Shown here piece after piece: positions 40,719 to 48,772 of a stretch of DNA of 64,000 nt. The DNA lies in NCBI GenBank assembly GCA_046094505.1, contig JBJTHN010000028.1, forward strand, positions 1 through 64,000. The letters are read 5' to 3'. The DNA comes from RFTU01 sp046094505. GTDB lineage: Bacteria; Pseudomonadota; Gammaproteobacteria; Burkholderiales; Burkholderiaceae_C. Made by a program: the position numbers and the translations under genes. How positions within the stretch are numbered: position 1 is the stretch's first letter; every line of letters begins with the position of its first letter. The notes under the pieces are model-generated. The model made no database searches. It saw only the letters and a list, made by a program, of their open reading frames with translations, and was not told where the DNA came from.

Positions 40719-41974
40719 GCCTGCATCACCTCGCGCCAATAGCGGTACATGCCACGGATCAGGGTTTCGGTGACCATGTGGTCGGTGTCACCCACACCGT
40801 GCCCGCCCAGTTCGGCCAAGGCTTGGCCCTGCCCGGCTTGCGCACGCGCAAAGGCCTGCTGGCACATCTCGATCACTTCTCCATCGTCAGCCGAGACAAA
40901 GCCGGCGGGACCAAACAGATTGGCCTGACGCAAGCGACGCTGCGTCATGGCCGGGTCATCGTCTTCAAAGCCGAAATGGGTCCACACGAAGTCGAAGTGG
41001 CCATGGCCATCGGGCTGGATGTGGCGCGTGGAGACGCTGTTGACCTGCTGTTGCAGGATCACGCTGGGAAACAGGGTGGTCATCACCGCGGTGGGCCCAC
41101 CCCACCAGGCTTCGGGCACGATGTCCAGAAAACGGTCGTCGTGCAGCTTCATGGTTTCCTTGAAGGACGAGACCTGGGTCACCTGCGCCGCAGCCCCGGT
41201 GGCGCCTCGGGTGGAGATCATGGCGGCGTGGCGGTGGTGGCGGTCCATCTGCAGCTCGGCCTTGTTGTCGGCGCGCCAAAGCCCGAAGGTGACGAACCAG
41301 GTGTGCAGCAGCCCGGGGTGATAAGGGTCCTTGATGTTTTCCTGCATCAGCTTCCAGTTGCCCGGAATGCGCTGGCGGTTGTAGCCCAGGATGGTGAGCC
41401 GTCGGCCGTTGAAGAGCCGGTCAAACCAGCGCAGGATGGCCGGGCCCATGAAGTCTTCGAGCGACTCCATGTCATGGTCAAAGGTGGCAAACACCACACC
41501 GCCGCGCGTGGCCACCCGCAGCCGCGTCAGCCCGTGCTGCTTCGGATCGAAATCAGCCGGCATGCCGCCATTGAGCTTGCCGTCTTGCCGCACCCCCCTG
41601 CGAAAGGGCACGCCCTGCAGATCGCCGTTGAGGGCATAGCTCCACTGGTGATACGGGCAGACGAACTCCTTGCGGTTGCCGTGGCGTTCACGGCAGAACT
41701 GCATGCCACGGTGCTTGCACACGTTCTCCACCACATGCAGCTGCCCGTCTTGCGCGCGGGCCAGCACCACACTGCGCTCGCCCACCACGGTGCGCTTGAA
41801 GTCTCCGGGGTGCGGTACCTCGGCTTCCAGGCCGATGTAATGCCAGTGGCCCTTGTAGAACAGGCGCTCGAGCTCCATGCGGTGCAGTTCGGCGCTGTTG
41901 TACACGCCAAACGGGATGCGGTGGGTGCCGGGCGTGGGCCAGACGGGCGCTGGGGGCGGTGGAGCGGCGCTCAT
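40715..41974 (-). CDS. Aromatic-ring hydroxylating oxygenase alpha subunit
   Basis: The 419-residue catalytic subunit has the Rieske motif C-K-H-R-G (residue about 84) and C-P-Y-H (about 104). The mononuclear iron site shows in ENIKDPYHPGLLH, with the two His ligands and the bridging Asp. It resembles alpha subunits of the salicylate 5-hydroxylase, anthranilate and related carboxylated-arene group, but the substrate cannot be fixed. The start at 41974 gives the Pro-rich MSAAPPPPAPVWPTPGTHRIPF start; the longer frame runs into the inverted repeat upstream. It is the first gene of a four-gene operon (alpha, beta, ferredoxin, CoA-transferase). Confidence 0.92.
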   Translation of the reverse strand: MSAAPPPPAPVWPTPGTHRIPFGVYNSAELHRMELERLFYKGHWHYIGLEAEVPHPGDFKRTVVGERSVVLARAQDGQLHVVENVCKHRGMQFCRERHGNRKEFVCPYHQWSYALNGDLQGVPFRRGVRQDGKLNGGMPADFDPKQHGLTRLRVATRGGVVFATFDHDMESLEDFMGPAILRWFDRLFNGRRLTILGYNRQRIPGNWKLMQENIKDPYHPGLLHTWFVTFGLWRADNKAELQMDRHHRHAAMISTRGATGAAAQVTQVSSFKETMKLHDDRFLDIVPEAWWGGPTAVMTTLFPSVILQQQVNSVSTRHIQPDGHGHFDFVWTHFGFEDDDPAMTQRRLRQANLFGPAGFVSADDGEVIEMCQQAFARAQAGQGQALAELGGHGVGDTDHMVTETLIRGMYRYWREVMQA

Positions 41975-42021
41975 GCTTTGATTTTGCCGTGTTGGGGCTT
42001 GTTGGGGCGCTGATCTGGGCC

Positions 42022-42181
42022 GTTGAGCGGCACATCGCGGACACGGGGCCTCTGCGCCGGGGCGCCCTCCGCCTCGGCGAGCCCGGGAACCGACGGGAGA
42101 CCGCCGTTGGGCGGGCTCGCCGAGGTGGAGGGCGTTCCGCACAGGGTGGCCCCGGCGCGGCCCGGCATCGCGCCGCTCAAC
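42022..42181. repeat. Imperfect inverted repeat of about 160 bp
   Basis: Outer arms GTTGAGCGGC (42022-42031) and GCCGCTCAAC (42172-42181) are perfect. Inner arms of 23 bp (42063-42085 and 42112-42134) are complementary except one position that forms a G-U pair in RNA. The stretches between are similarly GC-rich and partly complementary. It fills most of the 218-bp gap between the Rieske oxygenase and xdhC. No open reading frame is credible in it. It could be a palindromic repeat element or a strong transcription barrier. Confidence 0.7.
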
Positions 42182-42198
42182 AGCTCAACAGCTCAACC
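42175..42198 (+). repeat. Three tandem copies of GCTCAACA
   Basis: Units at 42175-42182, 42183-42190 and 42191-42198; the last ends CC instead of CA. The first overlaps the right arm of the large inverted repeat, and the third contains the xdhC stop codon, so copy-number change would edit the end of that protein. Confidence 0.75.
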
Positions 42199-43182
42199 GC
42201 ACAACCCCACCGGCACCGATGAGCCCAGCTTCTTTTGCAGCAGCGCAGTTCCGCTGCGCACTGCGATCACCTCGGCCATGATCGACACCGCAATCTCCGC
42301 CGGCGTCTTGGCGCCCAGGTCCAAGCCGATGGGCCCATGCAAGCGGCCAATTTCGGCCTCGCTCAAGTCGAACAGCTTCAGGCGCTCTTTTCGCTTGGCC
42401 GTGTTGCCACGCGAGCCCAAGGCCCCCACATAGAAGGCGGGAGACTTCAAGGCTTCCAGCAAGACCAGATCATCCAGCTTGGGGTCGTGCGTCACCGCCA
42501 CCACCGCGCTGTGCGGATCCAGTTGCAGCGCCTGCACCAGGTCGTCGGGCATCTGCTTGCTGAAGACGGCGCCCGGTACGTCCCAGCTCAGGTGGTACTC
42601 CTCCCGCGGATCGCAGCAAATGACTTCGAAGTCCAGCATCAAGGCCATCTGCGCCACCGCACGCGAAAGCTGACCGGCGCCAATGACCAACAAGCGCCAG
42701 CGGGGGCCGAACAGCGCGCGCATGGTGTGGCCGTCGAAGGAAAAAACCTCACCGCGGGCGCCCGGCTGTAGGCTCACCGATCCGGTTTCCAATGACACGC
42801 AGCGGGCCACGATTTCGTGGCGTGCCGTGCGTTGCAGGACTTCATCGACCCAGCCGGTGTCGAGCAAAGGTTCCTGCACCAGTCGCAAATTGCCGCCACA
42901 GGGCAGCCCAAACCGGGCAGCCTCTTCCTTGCTCACGCCGTAATGGATCAGGCAAGGCTTGGTCACGCGCTCACCCGATCGAACCCGCTCGATCAGGTCG
43001 TCTTCCACACAGCCGCCAGAGACCGATCCAACGACCTGGCCGTCTCCGCGCATGGCCAGCAGAGCGCCCGGCGGCCGCGGGGCCGAGCCCCAGGTCTCAA
43101 TCACCGTCACGAGCCACACCGGGTGGCCCTGGCGCTTCCAAAGGCGCGCCTGCTCAAGCACCTGCAGGTCCAGGGATTCCAT
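42193..43182 (-). CDS. xdhC: XdhC/CoxI-family molybdoenzyme maturation factor
   Basis: The 329-residue protein has an N-terminal XdhC domain (VTVIETWGSAPRPPGALLAM, SGGCVEDDL, LPCGGNLRL) and a C-terminal Rossmann domain (LLVIGAGQLSRAVAQMA, VGALGSRGNTAKRKERL). XdhC binds Mo cofactor and assists its sulfuration for xanthine dehydrogenase-type enzymes. No XDH genes adjoin it, but an IorB-like XDH-family subunit lies at 60277-62643 and may be a client. ATG 43182 is used; a TTG 15 bp upstream is in frame. The stop lies in a tandem octamer repeat. Confidence 0.88.
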   Translation of the reverse strand: MESLDLQVLEQARLWKRQGHPVWLVTVIETWGSAPRPPGALLAMRGDGQVVGSVSGGCVEDDLIERVRSGERVTKPCLIHYGVSKEEAARFGLPCGGNLRLVQEPLLDTGWVDEVLQRTARHEIVARCVSLETGSVSLQPGARGEVFSFDGHTMRALFGPRWRLLVIGAGQLSRAVAQMALMLDFEVICCDPREEYHLSWDVPGAVFSKQMPDDLVQALQLDPHSAVVAVTHDPKLDDLVLLEALKSPAFYVGALGSRGNTAKRKERLKLFDLSEAEIGRLHGPIGLDLGAKTPAEIAVSIMAEVIAVRSGTALLQKKLGSSVPVGLCG

Positions 43183-43254
43183 GGGACTGTCCTCCAAGCT
43201 GCGATGCTAGCGTGCCCACAAGCCCTCCACCCCAACAGGGTGCTGGGCCAGGCC

Positions 43255-43689
43255 TCAGCCGGGTGGCGAGGCCAGCTTGCTCAACAGTTGTATCAAGCGG
43301 GCATGGTCGGCCGCGCTCAAGCGTTTCTTCAGGTCCTGCTCCATGCGCCGGGCCACGGGCTCGAGTCCTCGGGCCATGCGCACACCCTCTTCGGTTAGCG
43401 TCACCTGGACCGAACGCCGGTCCAGCGGGTCGGGTGTGCGGTCGATCAGGCCACGCGCTTGCATGCGGTCCAGCACCATGCTCAGCTTGGGTGCGGTCAG
43501 CGACAGCATCTTGGCCAAACCCTTGGGCGCCAGATGGCCGTGCTCGGCCACCAGCATCAGCAGGGAAAAGTCGACCTTACGCAGTCCGTGCGGGGTTCCG
43601 ATGTGCTGTTCGAAGGCATCGTAGGCGACCACCGAGGCCCGGGCGATGTGAAAACCCAGCGTCGTGTCCAGCACGCCCTTGCCCGTCAT
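43255..43689 (-). CDS. MarR-family transcriptional regulator
   Basis: The 144-residue winged-helix protein has HLAPKGLAKMLSLTAPKLSMVLDRMQARGLIDRTPDPLDRRS spanning the recognition helix and wing (about residues 52-93). It is the last gene of the liv operon, 1 bp after livF. MarR proteins near aromatic or acyl-CoA genes usually respond to aromatic acids or their CoA esters, which fits the thioesterase and enoyl-CoA hydratase upstream; that inference is not proven. Confidence 0.9.
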   Translation of the reverse strand: MTGKGVLDTTLGFHIARASVVAYDAFEQHIGTPHGLRKVDFSLLMLVAEHGHLAPKGLAKMLSLTAPKLSMVLDRMQARGLIDRTPDPLDRRSVQVTLTEEGVRMARGLEPVARRMEQDLKKRLSAADHARLIQLLSKLASPPG

Positions 43690-43690
43690 C

Positions 43691-44428
43691 TCAAGCTGCT
43701 TCGCGTTGGGCTGCGCCCAGGTAGCTTTCGATCACACGCGGGTTGTGGGCCAGCTCGGCCGCGGGCCCTTCCACCGCGATGGATCCGGTTTCCAGTACGT
43801 AGCCATGGTTGGCCACCTCCAGCGCCGCCCGTGCGTTTTGCTCCACCAGCAAGATGGAGGTGCCCTCACTTTGCAGACGCTCGATGATGCGAAAGATCTC
43901 CTTGACCACCAGCGGCGCCAGGCCCAGGCTGGGCTCGTCGAGCATCAACAAGCGAGGCGAGCTCATGAGGGCGCGACCCACCGCCAGCATCTGACGCTCG
44001 CCACCGCTGAGCGTGCCGGCCAACTGCGCGCGGCGCTCCTGGAGGCGGGGGAACAGCTCATACACCCGCTCAAGTTCACGCTTCCAATGTGGGATGCGCT
44101 GCTTCATGGCGCGCCAGCCGCCCAGCACCAGGTTGTCTTCGACGGGCATGGTGGAAAACAGCTCGCGCTTTTCCGGCACCAGGGCCAGGCCCATCATCAC
44201 CCGGTCTTCCAGGTTGGTGCCGCTGAGGTCTTGGCCATCGAACAGGACGCGCCCGCGCGAGGGCAGCAGGCCAATCAAGGCGTTGAGCGTGGTGCTCTTG
44301 CCCGCCCCATTGGGCCCGATGATGGTGATGACCTGGCCTTGGCGCACGGTGAAGTTCAGGCCCGTGAGCACCTCGGCACGCCCATAGCCGGCGTGCAGAT
44401 CGCTGACTTCCAACAACAGGGTCGTCAT
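43691..44428 (-). CDS. livF: Branched-chain amino acid-type ABC transporter ATPase LivF
   Basis: The 245-residue ATPase has Walker A GPNGAGKSTT, ABC signature LSGGERQMLAVGRAL, Walker B LLMLDEPSLGLAP and the H-loop in ILLVEQNAR. Its length and the MTTLLLEVSDLHAGYGRAEVL start are LivF-type. It pairs with the ATPase domain of the fused LivMG protein encoded 10 bp upstream. Confidence 0.94.
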   Translation of the reverse strand: MTTLLLEVSDLHAGYGRAEVLTGLNFTVRQGQVITIIGPNGAGKSTTLNALIGLLPSRGRVLFDGQDLSGTNLEDRVMMGLALVPEKRELFSTMPVEDNLVLGGWRAMKQRIPHWKRELERVYELFPRLQERRAQLAGTLSGGERQMLAVGRALMSSPRLLMLDEPSLGLAPLVVKEIFRIIERLQSEGTSILLVEQNARAALEVANHGYVLETGSIAVEGPAAELAHNPRVIESYLGAAQREAA

Positions 44429-44438
44429 GTTTGCTTCC

Positions 44439-46208
44439 TCAATGCTCGGTGCCCAGGTAAGCCGCCCGCACCGCGGGGCTGGCCTGCACTTGCGCGGGCG
44501 TGCCTTCCATCAACTTGGTGCCGAACTCCATCACCACGATGCGATCGGTCAAGCCCATGACGAAGTCCATGTCATGCTCGACCAGCAGCAAGGTCACGCC
44601 TTCATCGCGCAACTGCCGCAGCACCTGCGACAGGGCCTGCTTTTCCTTGTGGCGCAGGCCGGCGGCCGGCTCGTCGAGCAGCAACAGCGAAGGGTCGGTG
44701 CACAAGGCGCGCGCAATCTCCATCAGGCGTTGCGGGCCAAGGGCCAAATTACCCGCCAACTCGTCCATCCGGTCGTCCATGCCGATGCGCTGCAGTTGGC
44801 GGTGCGCCTCAGCGAAGATGCGGCGCTCTTCGGCCTTGTCCAGTGCCAAGATGGCCTGGGCCGTGTTGGCACTGCCGCGGATGTAGGCCCCCAGGGCGAC
44901 GTTTTCCAACACCGTCATCTCGGGGATCATCTTCACGTGCTGAAAGGTGCGCGAGATGCCGCGCCGCGCCACCTCGCGAGACGGCATGCCGGCAATCGAC
45001 TCGCCGCGCCAGCGCACCGCACCGGCGGTCAAGGGCAGCACCCCAGTGACCAAGTTGAAGGTGGTGCTCTTGCCGGCGCCGTTGGGGCCGATCAGGCCCA
45101 CGATCTCACCGGTATCGACGTGGAAACTCACGTCGTTGACCGCCACCAGCCCGCCGAATTCCTTGCGAACCTGGTCCACCTCCAACAGGCGCTGTCCCTT
45201 CGGCGGTTTGGGGCCGTGGGGCATCTGGTCATCGGCGGTCCAGTCCACCGTTCGCGCCACCGCCGGCAGGCGCTTCTGGATGAAGGTCCACAGACCATCG
45301 GGCGCGTACTTCAGCACCAAGATCAGCACGACGCCGAACACGATGATTTCGAAGTTTCCGCTGGAGCCCAGCAGGGCCGGCAGCAGCACCTGCAACTCGT
45401 CTTCGATGATCTTCACCACGCCGGCACCCAGGAAGGCGCCCCACACATGGCCCACGCCGCCCAGCACCGCCATGAACAGGTACTCGATGCCCTTGTTCAG
45501 GCCGAAGGGTGTGGGGTTCACCGTGCGCTGGAAGTGCGCAAACAGCCAGCCCGAGATGGCGGCCAACACCGCCGCCAAGATGAAGGCGATGAGCTTGTAG
45601 CGGAAGGTGGAGATGCCCATGGCCTCGGCCATGGTGGAGCCGGTCTTGAGCGACCGGATGGCGCGGCCCACCCGGGAGTCCAGCAGGTTGGTGACCCCCA
45701 CGGCGCACACCAGGGCCACCGCCCAGATCAGCCCATGCAGGCCCCGGCCCGAGCCCAGTTCCAGCCCGAAGAGGTCCAGGCTGGGTATGCCGTTGATGCC
45801 GTCGTACTTGCCCAGGAAGCCCATATTGGCCATGGTGTAGTTCAGCGCCAGGCCCCAGCAGATGGTGGCCAGGGGCAGGTAGTGCCCCGACATGCGCAGC
45901 GTCAACAGGCCCAGGAGCAAGGCGGCCACCACCGCCAGCGCGATGCCCACGGCCAGCGCCAACCAGGCCGAGGCCTGCAGCGACACCACCATGTAGCCCG
46001 CGGCATAGGCCCCCACCCCGACGAAGGCGGCTTGGCCGAAGCTGGTGAGGCCCGCCACCCCCGTGAGCAGCACCAGGCCCAGGGCCACGATGGCATACAG
46101 GCCCACCATATTGCTTTGGGTGATCCAGAAGTCGGGCACCGGCAGCAGGGGCAAGCCCAGCATCACCAGGGCAAAGACGGGAAACGCCCAGCGGCGAAGG
46201 TGGTTCAT
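44439..46208 (-). CDS. Fused LivM permease - LivG ATPase
   Basis: The 589-residue fusion has an N-terminal permease (about 1-320) with roughly nine hydrophobic helices and the LivM segment GLTSFGQAAFVGVGAYAAGY. After a linker, the C-terminal ATPase (about 335-589) has Walker A GPNGAGKSTTFN, signature LALGPQRLMEIARAL (LAxGxQR variant) and Walker B LLLDEPAAGL. In E. coli these are separate proteins. The reading frame is continuous, with no stop or shift at the junction, so the fusion is genuine. livH ends 1 bp before its start. Confidence 0.93.
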   Translation of the reverse strand: MNHLRRWAFPVFALVMLGLPLLPVPDFWITQSNMVGLYAIVALGLVLLTGVAGLTSFGQAAFVGVGAYAAGYMVVSLQASAWLALAVGIALAVVAALLLGLLTLRMSGHYLPLATICWGLALNYTMANMGFLGKYDGINGIPSLDLFGLELGSGRGLHGLIWAVALVCAVGVTNLLDSRVGRAIRSLKTGSTMAEAMGISTFRYKLIAFILAAVLAAISGWLFAHFQRTVNPTPFGLNKGIEYLFMAVLGGVGHVWGAFLGAGVVKIIEDELQVLLPALLGSSGNFEIIVFGVVLILVLKYAPDGLWTFIQKRLPAVARTVDWTADDQMPHGPKPPKGQRLLEVDQVRKEFGGLVAVNDVSFHVDTGEIVGLIGPNGAGKSTTFNLVTGVLPLTAGAVRWRGESIAGMPSREVARRGISRTFQHVKMIPEMTVLENVALGAYIRGSANTAQAILALDKAEERRIFAEAHRQLQRIGMDDRMDELAGNLALGPQRLMEIARALCTDPSLLLLDEPAAGLRHKEKQALSQVLRQLRDEGVTLLLVEHDMDFVMGLTDRIVVMEFGTKLMEGTPAQVQASPAVRAAYLGTEH

Positions 46209-46209
46209 G

Positions 46210-47247
46210 TCAGTGCTCCTCCCCGTGCGGATCGGTGATGGAGCGCCACAGTAGCACCGGCAGGATGGCGGCGAAGACGATCACTTCCTTGAAGGCACTG
46301 GCCCAGAAAGAGCCAAAGCTCTCGATCAAGCCAACGAACAAGGCCCCCACCAGCGCCAAGGGGTAACTCGACAAGCCGGCAAACACCGCCGCCACAAACC
46401 CCTTCAGGCCAATCAGAAAGCCCGTGTCGTAGAACACGGTGGTGGTGGGGCTGATGAGCAGGCCCGACAGCGCGCCGATGAACGCAGCCATGGTGAAGGC
46501 GGTACGCCCCGCGCCGGTGCTGGAGATGCCCATCAGGCGTGCACCCGTGCGGTTGACCGCCGTGGCCCGCAGCGATTTGCCCAGCAAGGTGTGCTCGAAG
46601 AGGAACCACAGGGCCACGATCAACACCAGCGAAATCACGAAGATGATGATCGTTTGCCCCGAAAGCGTCAGTGCGCCCAGGCTGAAGCGTTCGTCCCAGA
46701 AGGGCGGATTGCGAAAGCCTTCGGCACCAAAAAAGAACAAGCCCAGCCCCACCAACGCGAAATGCACACCCACGGAGACGATGAGCAGCACCAGAACGGT
46801 GGCGTCGGCCAAGGCCTCATAGGCCAAGCGGTAGATCAGGCTGCCAAAGGGGGTGACCACGGCCAAGGTGAGGGCGGCCTGCACCAACAGGGGCAGCTTT
46901 TGCGGCGCGGCCCAGATGGCCAGAAGGCTGATGAGCACCGGGTAGGCGGTCACCTCCAGGGTCTGCTTCAGCAGGCGCGGCGCCGACAGCCCCTGGCGCA
47001 GGCCCTTGGCCAGCACGCCGGCAGCGGTCAAGGCGGCCAGCGCCAACAGGAACCAGACCGTCCCCGGCACCTGCCCCATTTGGAACATGGCCAGCGTCAG
47101 GGCGCCAAAGGCGACGAACTCGCCCTGGGGAACGAAGATGACGCGGGTGACGGCAAACACCAGCACGGTGGCCAGCGCCAACAGCGCGTACACCGAACCG
47201 TTGGTCACCCCGTCGAGCGCCAAGATGCTGGCGATCGTCATGTCCAT
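46210..47247 (-). CDS. livH: Branched-chain amino acid-type ABC transporter permease LivH
   Basis: The 345-residue membrane protein has about eight to nine helices, the LivH start (LALDGVTNGSVYALLALATVLVF) and LRATAVNRTGARLMGIS, the permease coupling motif. No livK-type binding protein gene lies in the window, so the ligand is unknown. With an acyl-CoA hydratase and thioesterase upstream, an aromatic or organic acid is as likely as an amino acid. A TetR-type palindrome sits 53 bp upstream. ATG 47241 is an alternative start. Confidence 0.92.
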   Translation of the reverse strand: MDMTIASILALDGVTNGSVYALLALATVLVFAVTRVIFVPQGEFVAFGALTLAMFQMGQVPGTVWFLLALAALTAAGVLAKGLRQGLSAPRLLKQTLEVTAYPVLISLLAIWAAPQKLPLLVQAALTLAVVTPFGSLIYRLAYEALADATVLVLLIVSVGVHFALVGLGLFFFGAEGFRNPPFWDERFSLGALTLSGQTIIIFVISLVLIVALWFLFEHTLLGKSLRATAVNRTGARLMGISSTGAGRTAFTMAAFIGALSGLLISPTTTVFYDTGFLIGLKGFVAAVFAGLSSYPLALVGALFVGLIESFGSFWASAFKEVIVFAAILPVLLWRSITDPHGEEH

Positions 47248-47299
47248 GGTGCGTGGGTCTCCTGCATGTAGGGCTGCTTCCGAGGGCTGGAATTTATTT

Positions 47300-47313
47300 A
47301 CCGACCGGTCGGT
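47300..47313. promoter_or_regulatory. TetR-family operator palindrome upstream of livH
   Basis: ACCGACCGGTCGGT is a perfect 14-bp palindrome flanked by A/T-rich sequence (AATTTATTT on one side, CTATTTTATT on the other) that resembles promoter elements. Palindromes of this form are operators of TetR-type repressors of aromatic and acyl-CoA catabolism, for instance PaaR-like proteins. No tetR gene is in the window. Confidence 0.7.
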
Positions 47314-47325
47314 CTATTTTATTGA

Positions 47326-47341
47326 GACGGGCCCGCCCGTC
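47326..47341 (-). terminator. GC hairpin after the thioesterase gene
   Basis: GACGGGC pairs perfectly with GCCCGTC around a two-base centre, 29 bp after the thioesterase stop and 12 bp before the TetR-type palindrome. There is no T-run, so it may be a Rho-dependent or processing site. It suggests that livH is transcribed from its own promoter. Confidence 0.35.
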
Positions 47342-47370
47342 AGGGCTTGGAATGTCCGGACAAACCCGCG

Positions 47371-47808
47371 TCAGCTGCAGGCGGCCCGGATGTCCTCAGG
47401 CACTTCGATGCTGCGAAGCCGATCGGGGTTCTCCGGGTCGCGCACACAAAAAACCCGCAGCTCGGTGCCTTCGCAGATCAGCTCGTCGCCGCGTCGGATG
47501 GTGTGGCGCTGGCGGAAGGTCTTGCGGTTCCACTCCAGCACGCAGGTGTGCACCTCCAGGTCTTCGCCGTAGGTGGCCGACTTCACGAAGCGGGTGTGGA
47601 TTTCCAGCAGGGGCGTGCCGATGATGCCGCGTGTCTTGACCAATTCGCGCCAGGGTGGAATGCCACAGGCCACAAAGAAGTGCAGGGAGCTCTGGTCCAT
47701 CCAACGGTTGAAGTTGGGGAAGAAGACGATGCCGGCGGGGTCGCAATCGCCGAATTCAACGCGCACCCGGTGGATGTGCGTGCGGGGCTCGACGGTGTGG
47801 TTGCTCAT
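47371..47808 (-). CDS. 4-hydroxybenzoyl-CoA thioesterase-like hotdog protein
   Basis: The 145-residue hot-dog fold protein has FGDCDPAGIVFFPNFNRWMD, the 4-HBT signature with the catalytic Asp in DCDPAG. It hydrolyses an aryl- or acyl-CoA; the exact substrate is unknown. Its ATG overlaps the stop of the enoyl-CoA hydratase gene as ATGA. Together with that gene and the Liv transporter it suggests a CoA-dependent aromatic or alicyclic acid route. Confidence 0.9.
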   Translation of the reverse strand: MSNHTVEPRTHIHRVRVEFGDCDPAGIVFFPNFNRWMDQSSLHFFVACGIPPWRELVKTRGIIGTPLLEIHTRFVKSATYGEDLEVHTCVLEWNRKTFRQRHTIRRGDELICEGTELRVFCVRDPENPDRLRSIEVPEDIRAACS

Positions 47809-48641
47809 GACTTCAGCACCTTGGCCGCGCGGCCTTCCAGAAAGTCTCTCAGCCGCTCTTGCGCCTGTGGGGTGCTCTCGGCGATGGCCGCCATCAGCGA
47901 TTCTGTGAACAGGCCCAGGCCCTGCGCCTGATCGGCGATGCGCGGCAAGGCCTGCATGACCGCATAGTTGCTCATCTGCGCATTGGTGGCGATGCGCTGG
48001 GCCAAGGCCATGCCCTTGGCCAGGCCCTCGCCGGCGCCCACCACGTACTGCACGAGGCCCGCCTGCAAGCCCTCCTGTGCGTCGTACACGCGCCCGGTGA
48101 GCATGAGGTCGCTCATCCGGGCCACGCCGATGAGGCGAGGAATGCGGGCCGAGCCGCCGCCGCCCACGAAGATGCCGCGCTGCCCCTCGGGCAGGCCGAA
48201 GTAGGCCGACTCTTCGGCCACGCGGATGTGGCAGGCGCTGGCCAACTCCAGCCCACCACCCACCACGGCACCGTGCAGCACCGCCACCACGGGTACCGGG
48301 CCGAACTGAACGGCATCGAAGGCGGCGTGCCACATGCGCGAGTGCTGAACGGCACTGTCGATGTCGCGTGCCACCAGTTCGGAAAGGTCTAGACCGGCGC
48401 AAAAGTGACTGCCCTGCCCGCTGATCATGACCGCGCGCACGCCCTCGGGCATGTTCACGAAGACGGTGTGCAGTTGCTGAATGAAGGGGTCGGACAGCGC
48501 GTTGCGCTTGGCCGGGCGGTTGAGCTGCAGGTGCAGCACCGGACCCGTGCGGGTGATGCGCAGCAGGTCCAGGCTGGCCAGCAGGCCCTTGACAGGCTGC
48601 TCGGCGTCACGGGCGCCGGCAGCAGGATCGACAGCGTTCAT
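47805..48641 (-). CDS. Enoyl-CoA hydratase/isomerase family protein
   Basis: The 278-residue crotonase-fold protein has the oxyanion-hole segments SGQGSHFCAGLDLSEL and HGAVVGGGLELASACHIRVA. At the two usual catalytic Glu positions, Glu lies in GGGLELA and in FGLPEGQRGIF, but the second half of the site (GGGGSARIPRLIG) reads like an isomerase or hydrolase subfamily. I therefore do not claim simple hydratase activity. It is the first gene of the leftward unit, overlapping the thioesterase gene by 4 bp. Confidence 0.88.
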   Translation of the reverse strand: MNAVDPAAGARDAEQPVKGLLASLDLLRITRTGPVLHLQLNRPAKRNALSDPFIQQLHTVFVNMPEGVRAVMISGQGSHFCAGLDLSELVARDIDSAVQHSRMWHAAFDAVQFGPVPVVAVLHGAVVGGGLELASACHIRVAEESAYFGLPEGQRGIFVGGGGSARIPRLIGVARMSDLMLTGRVYDAQEGLQAGLVQYVVGAGEGLAKGMALAQRIATNAQMSNYAVMQALPRIADQAQGLGLFTESLMAAIAESTPQAQERLRDFLEGRAAKVLKS

Positions 48642-48772
48642 GGCTCGCTTTAGGTGAAGGATTCAAAGGGCAGAACGCGAATTTATTTCAAATTCAGAAA
48701 TAAATCCAGCCGCCGTATGGGCCCCGGCGTCAACAGCGCTGTGCAGCGGGCCCGCGCAAGCCGGACAGCGAC

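Noticed and set aside
42061..42192. Small ORF inside the inverted repeat as a protein gene
   Set aside because: Composition follows the palindrome and no family or ribosome-binding site is visible.
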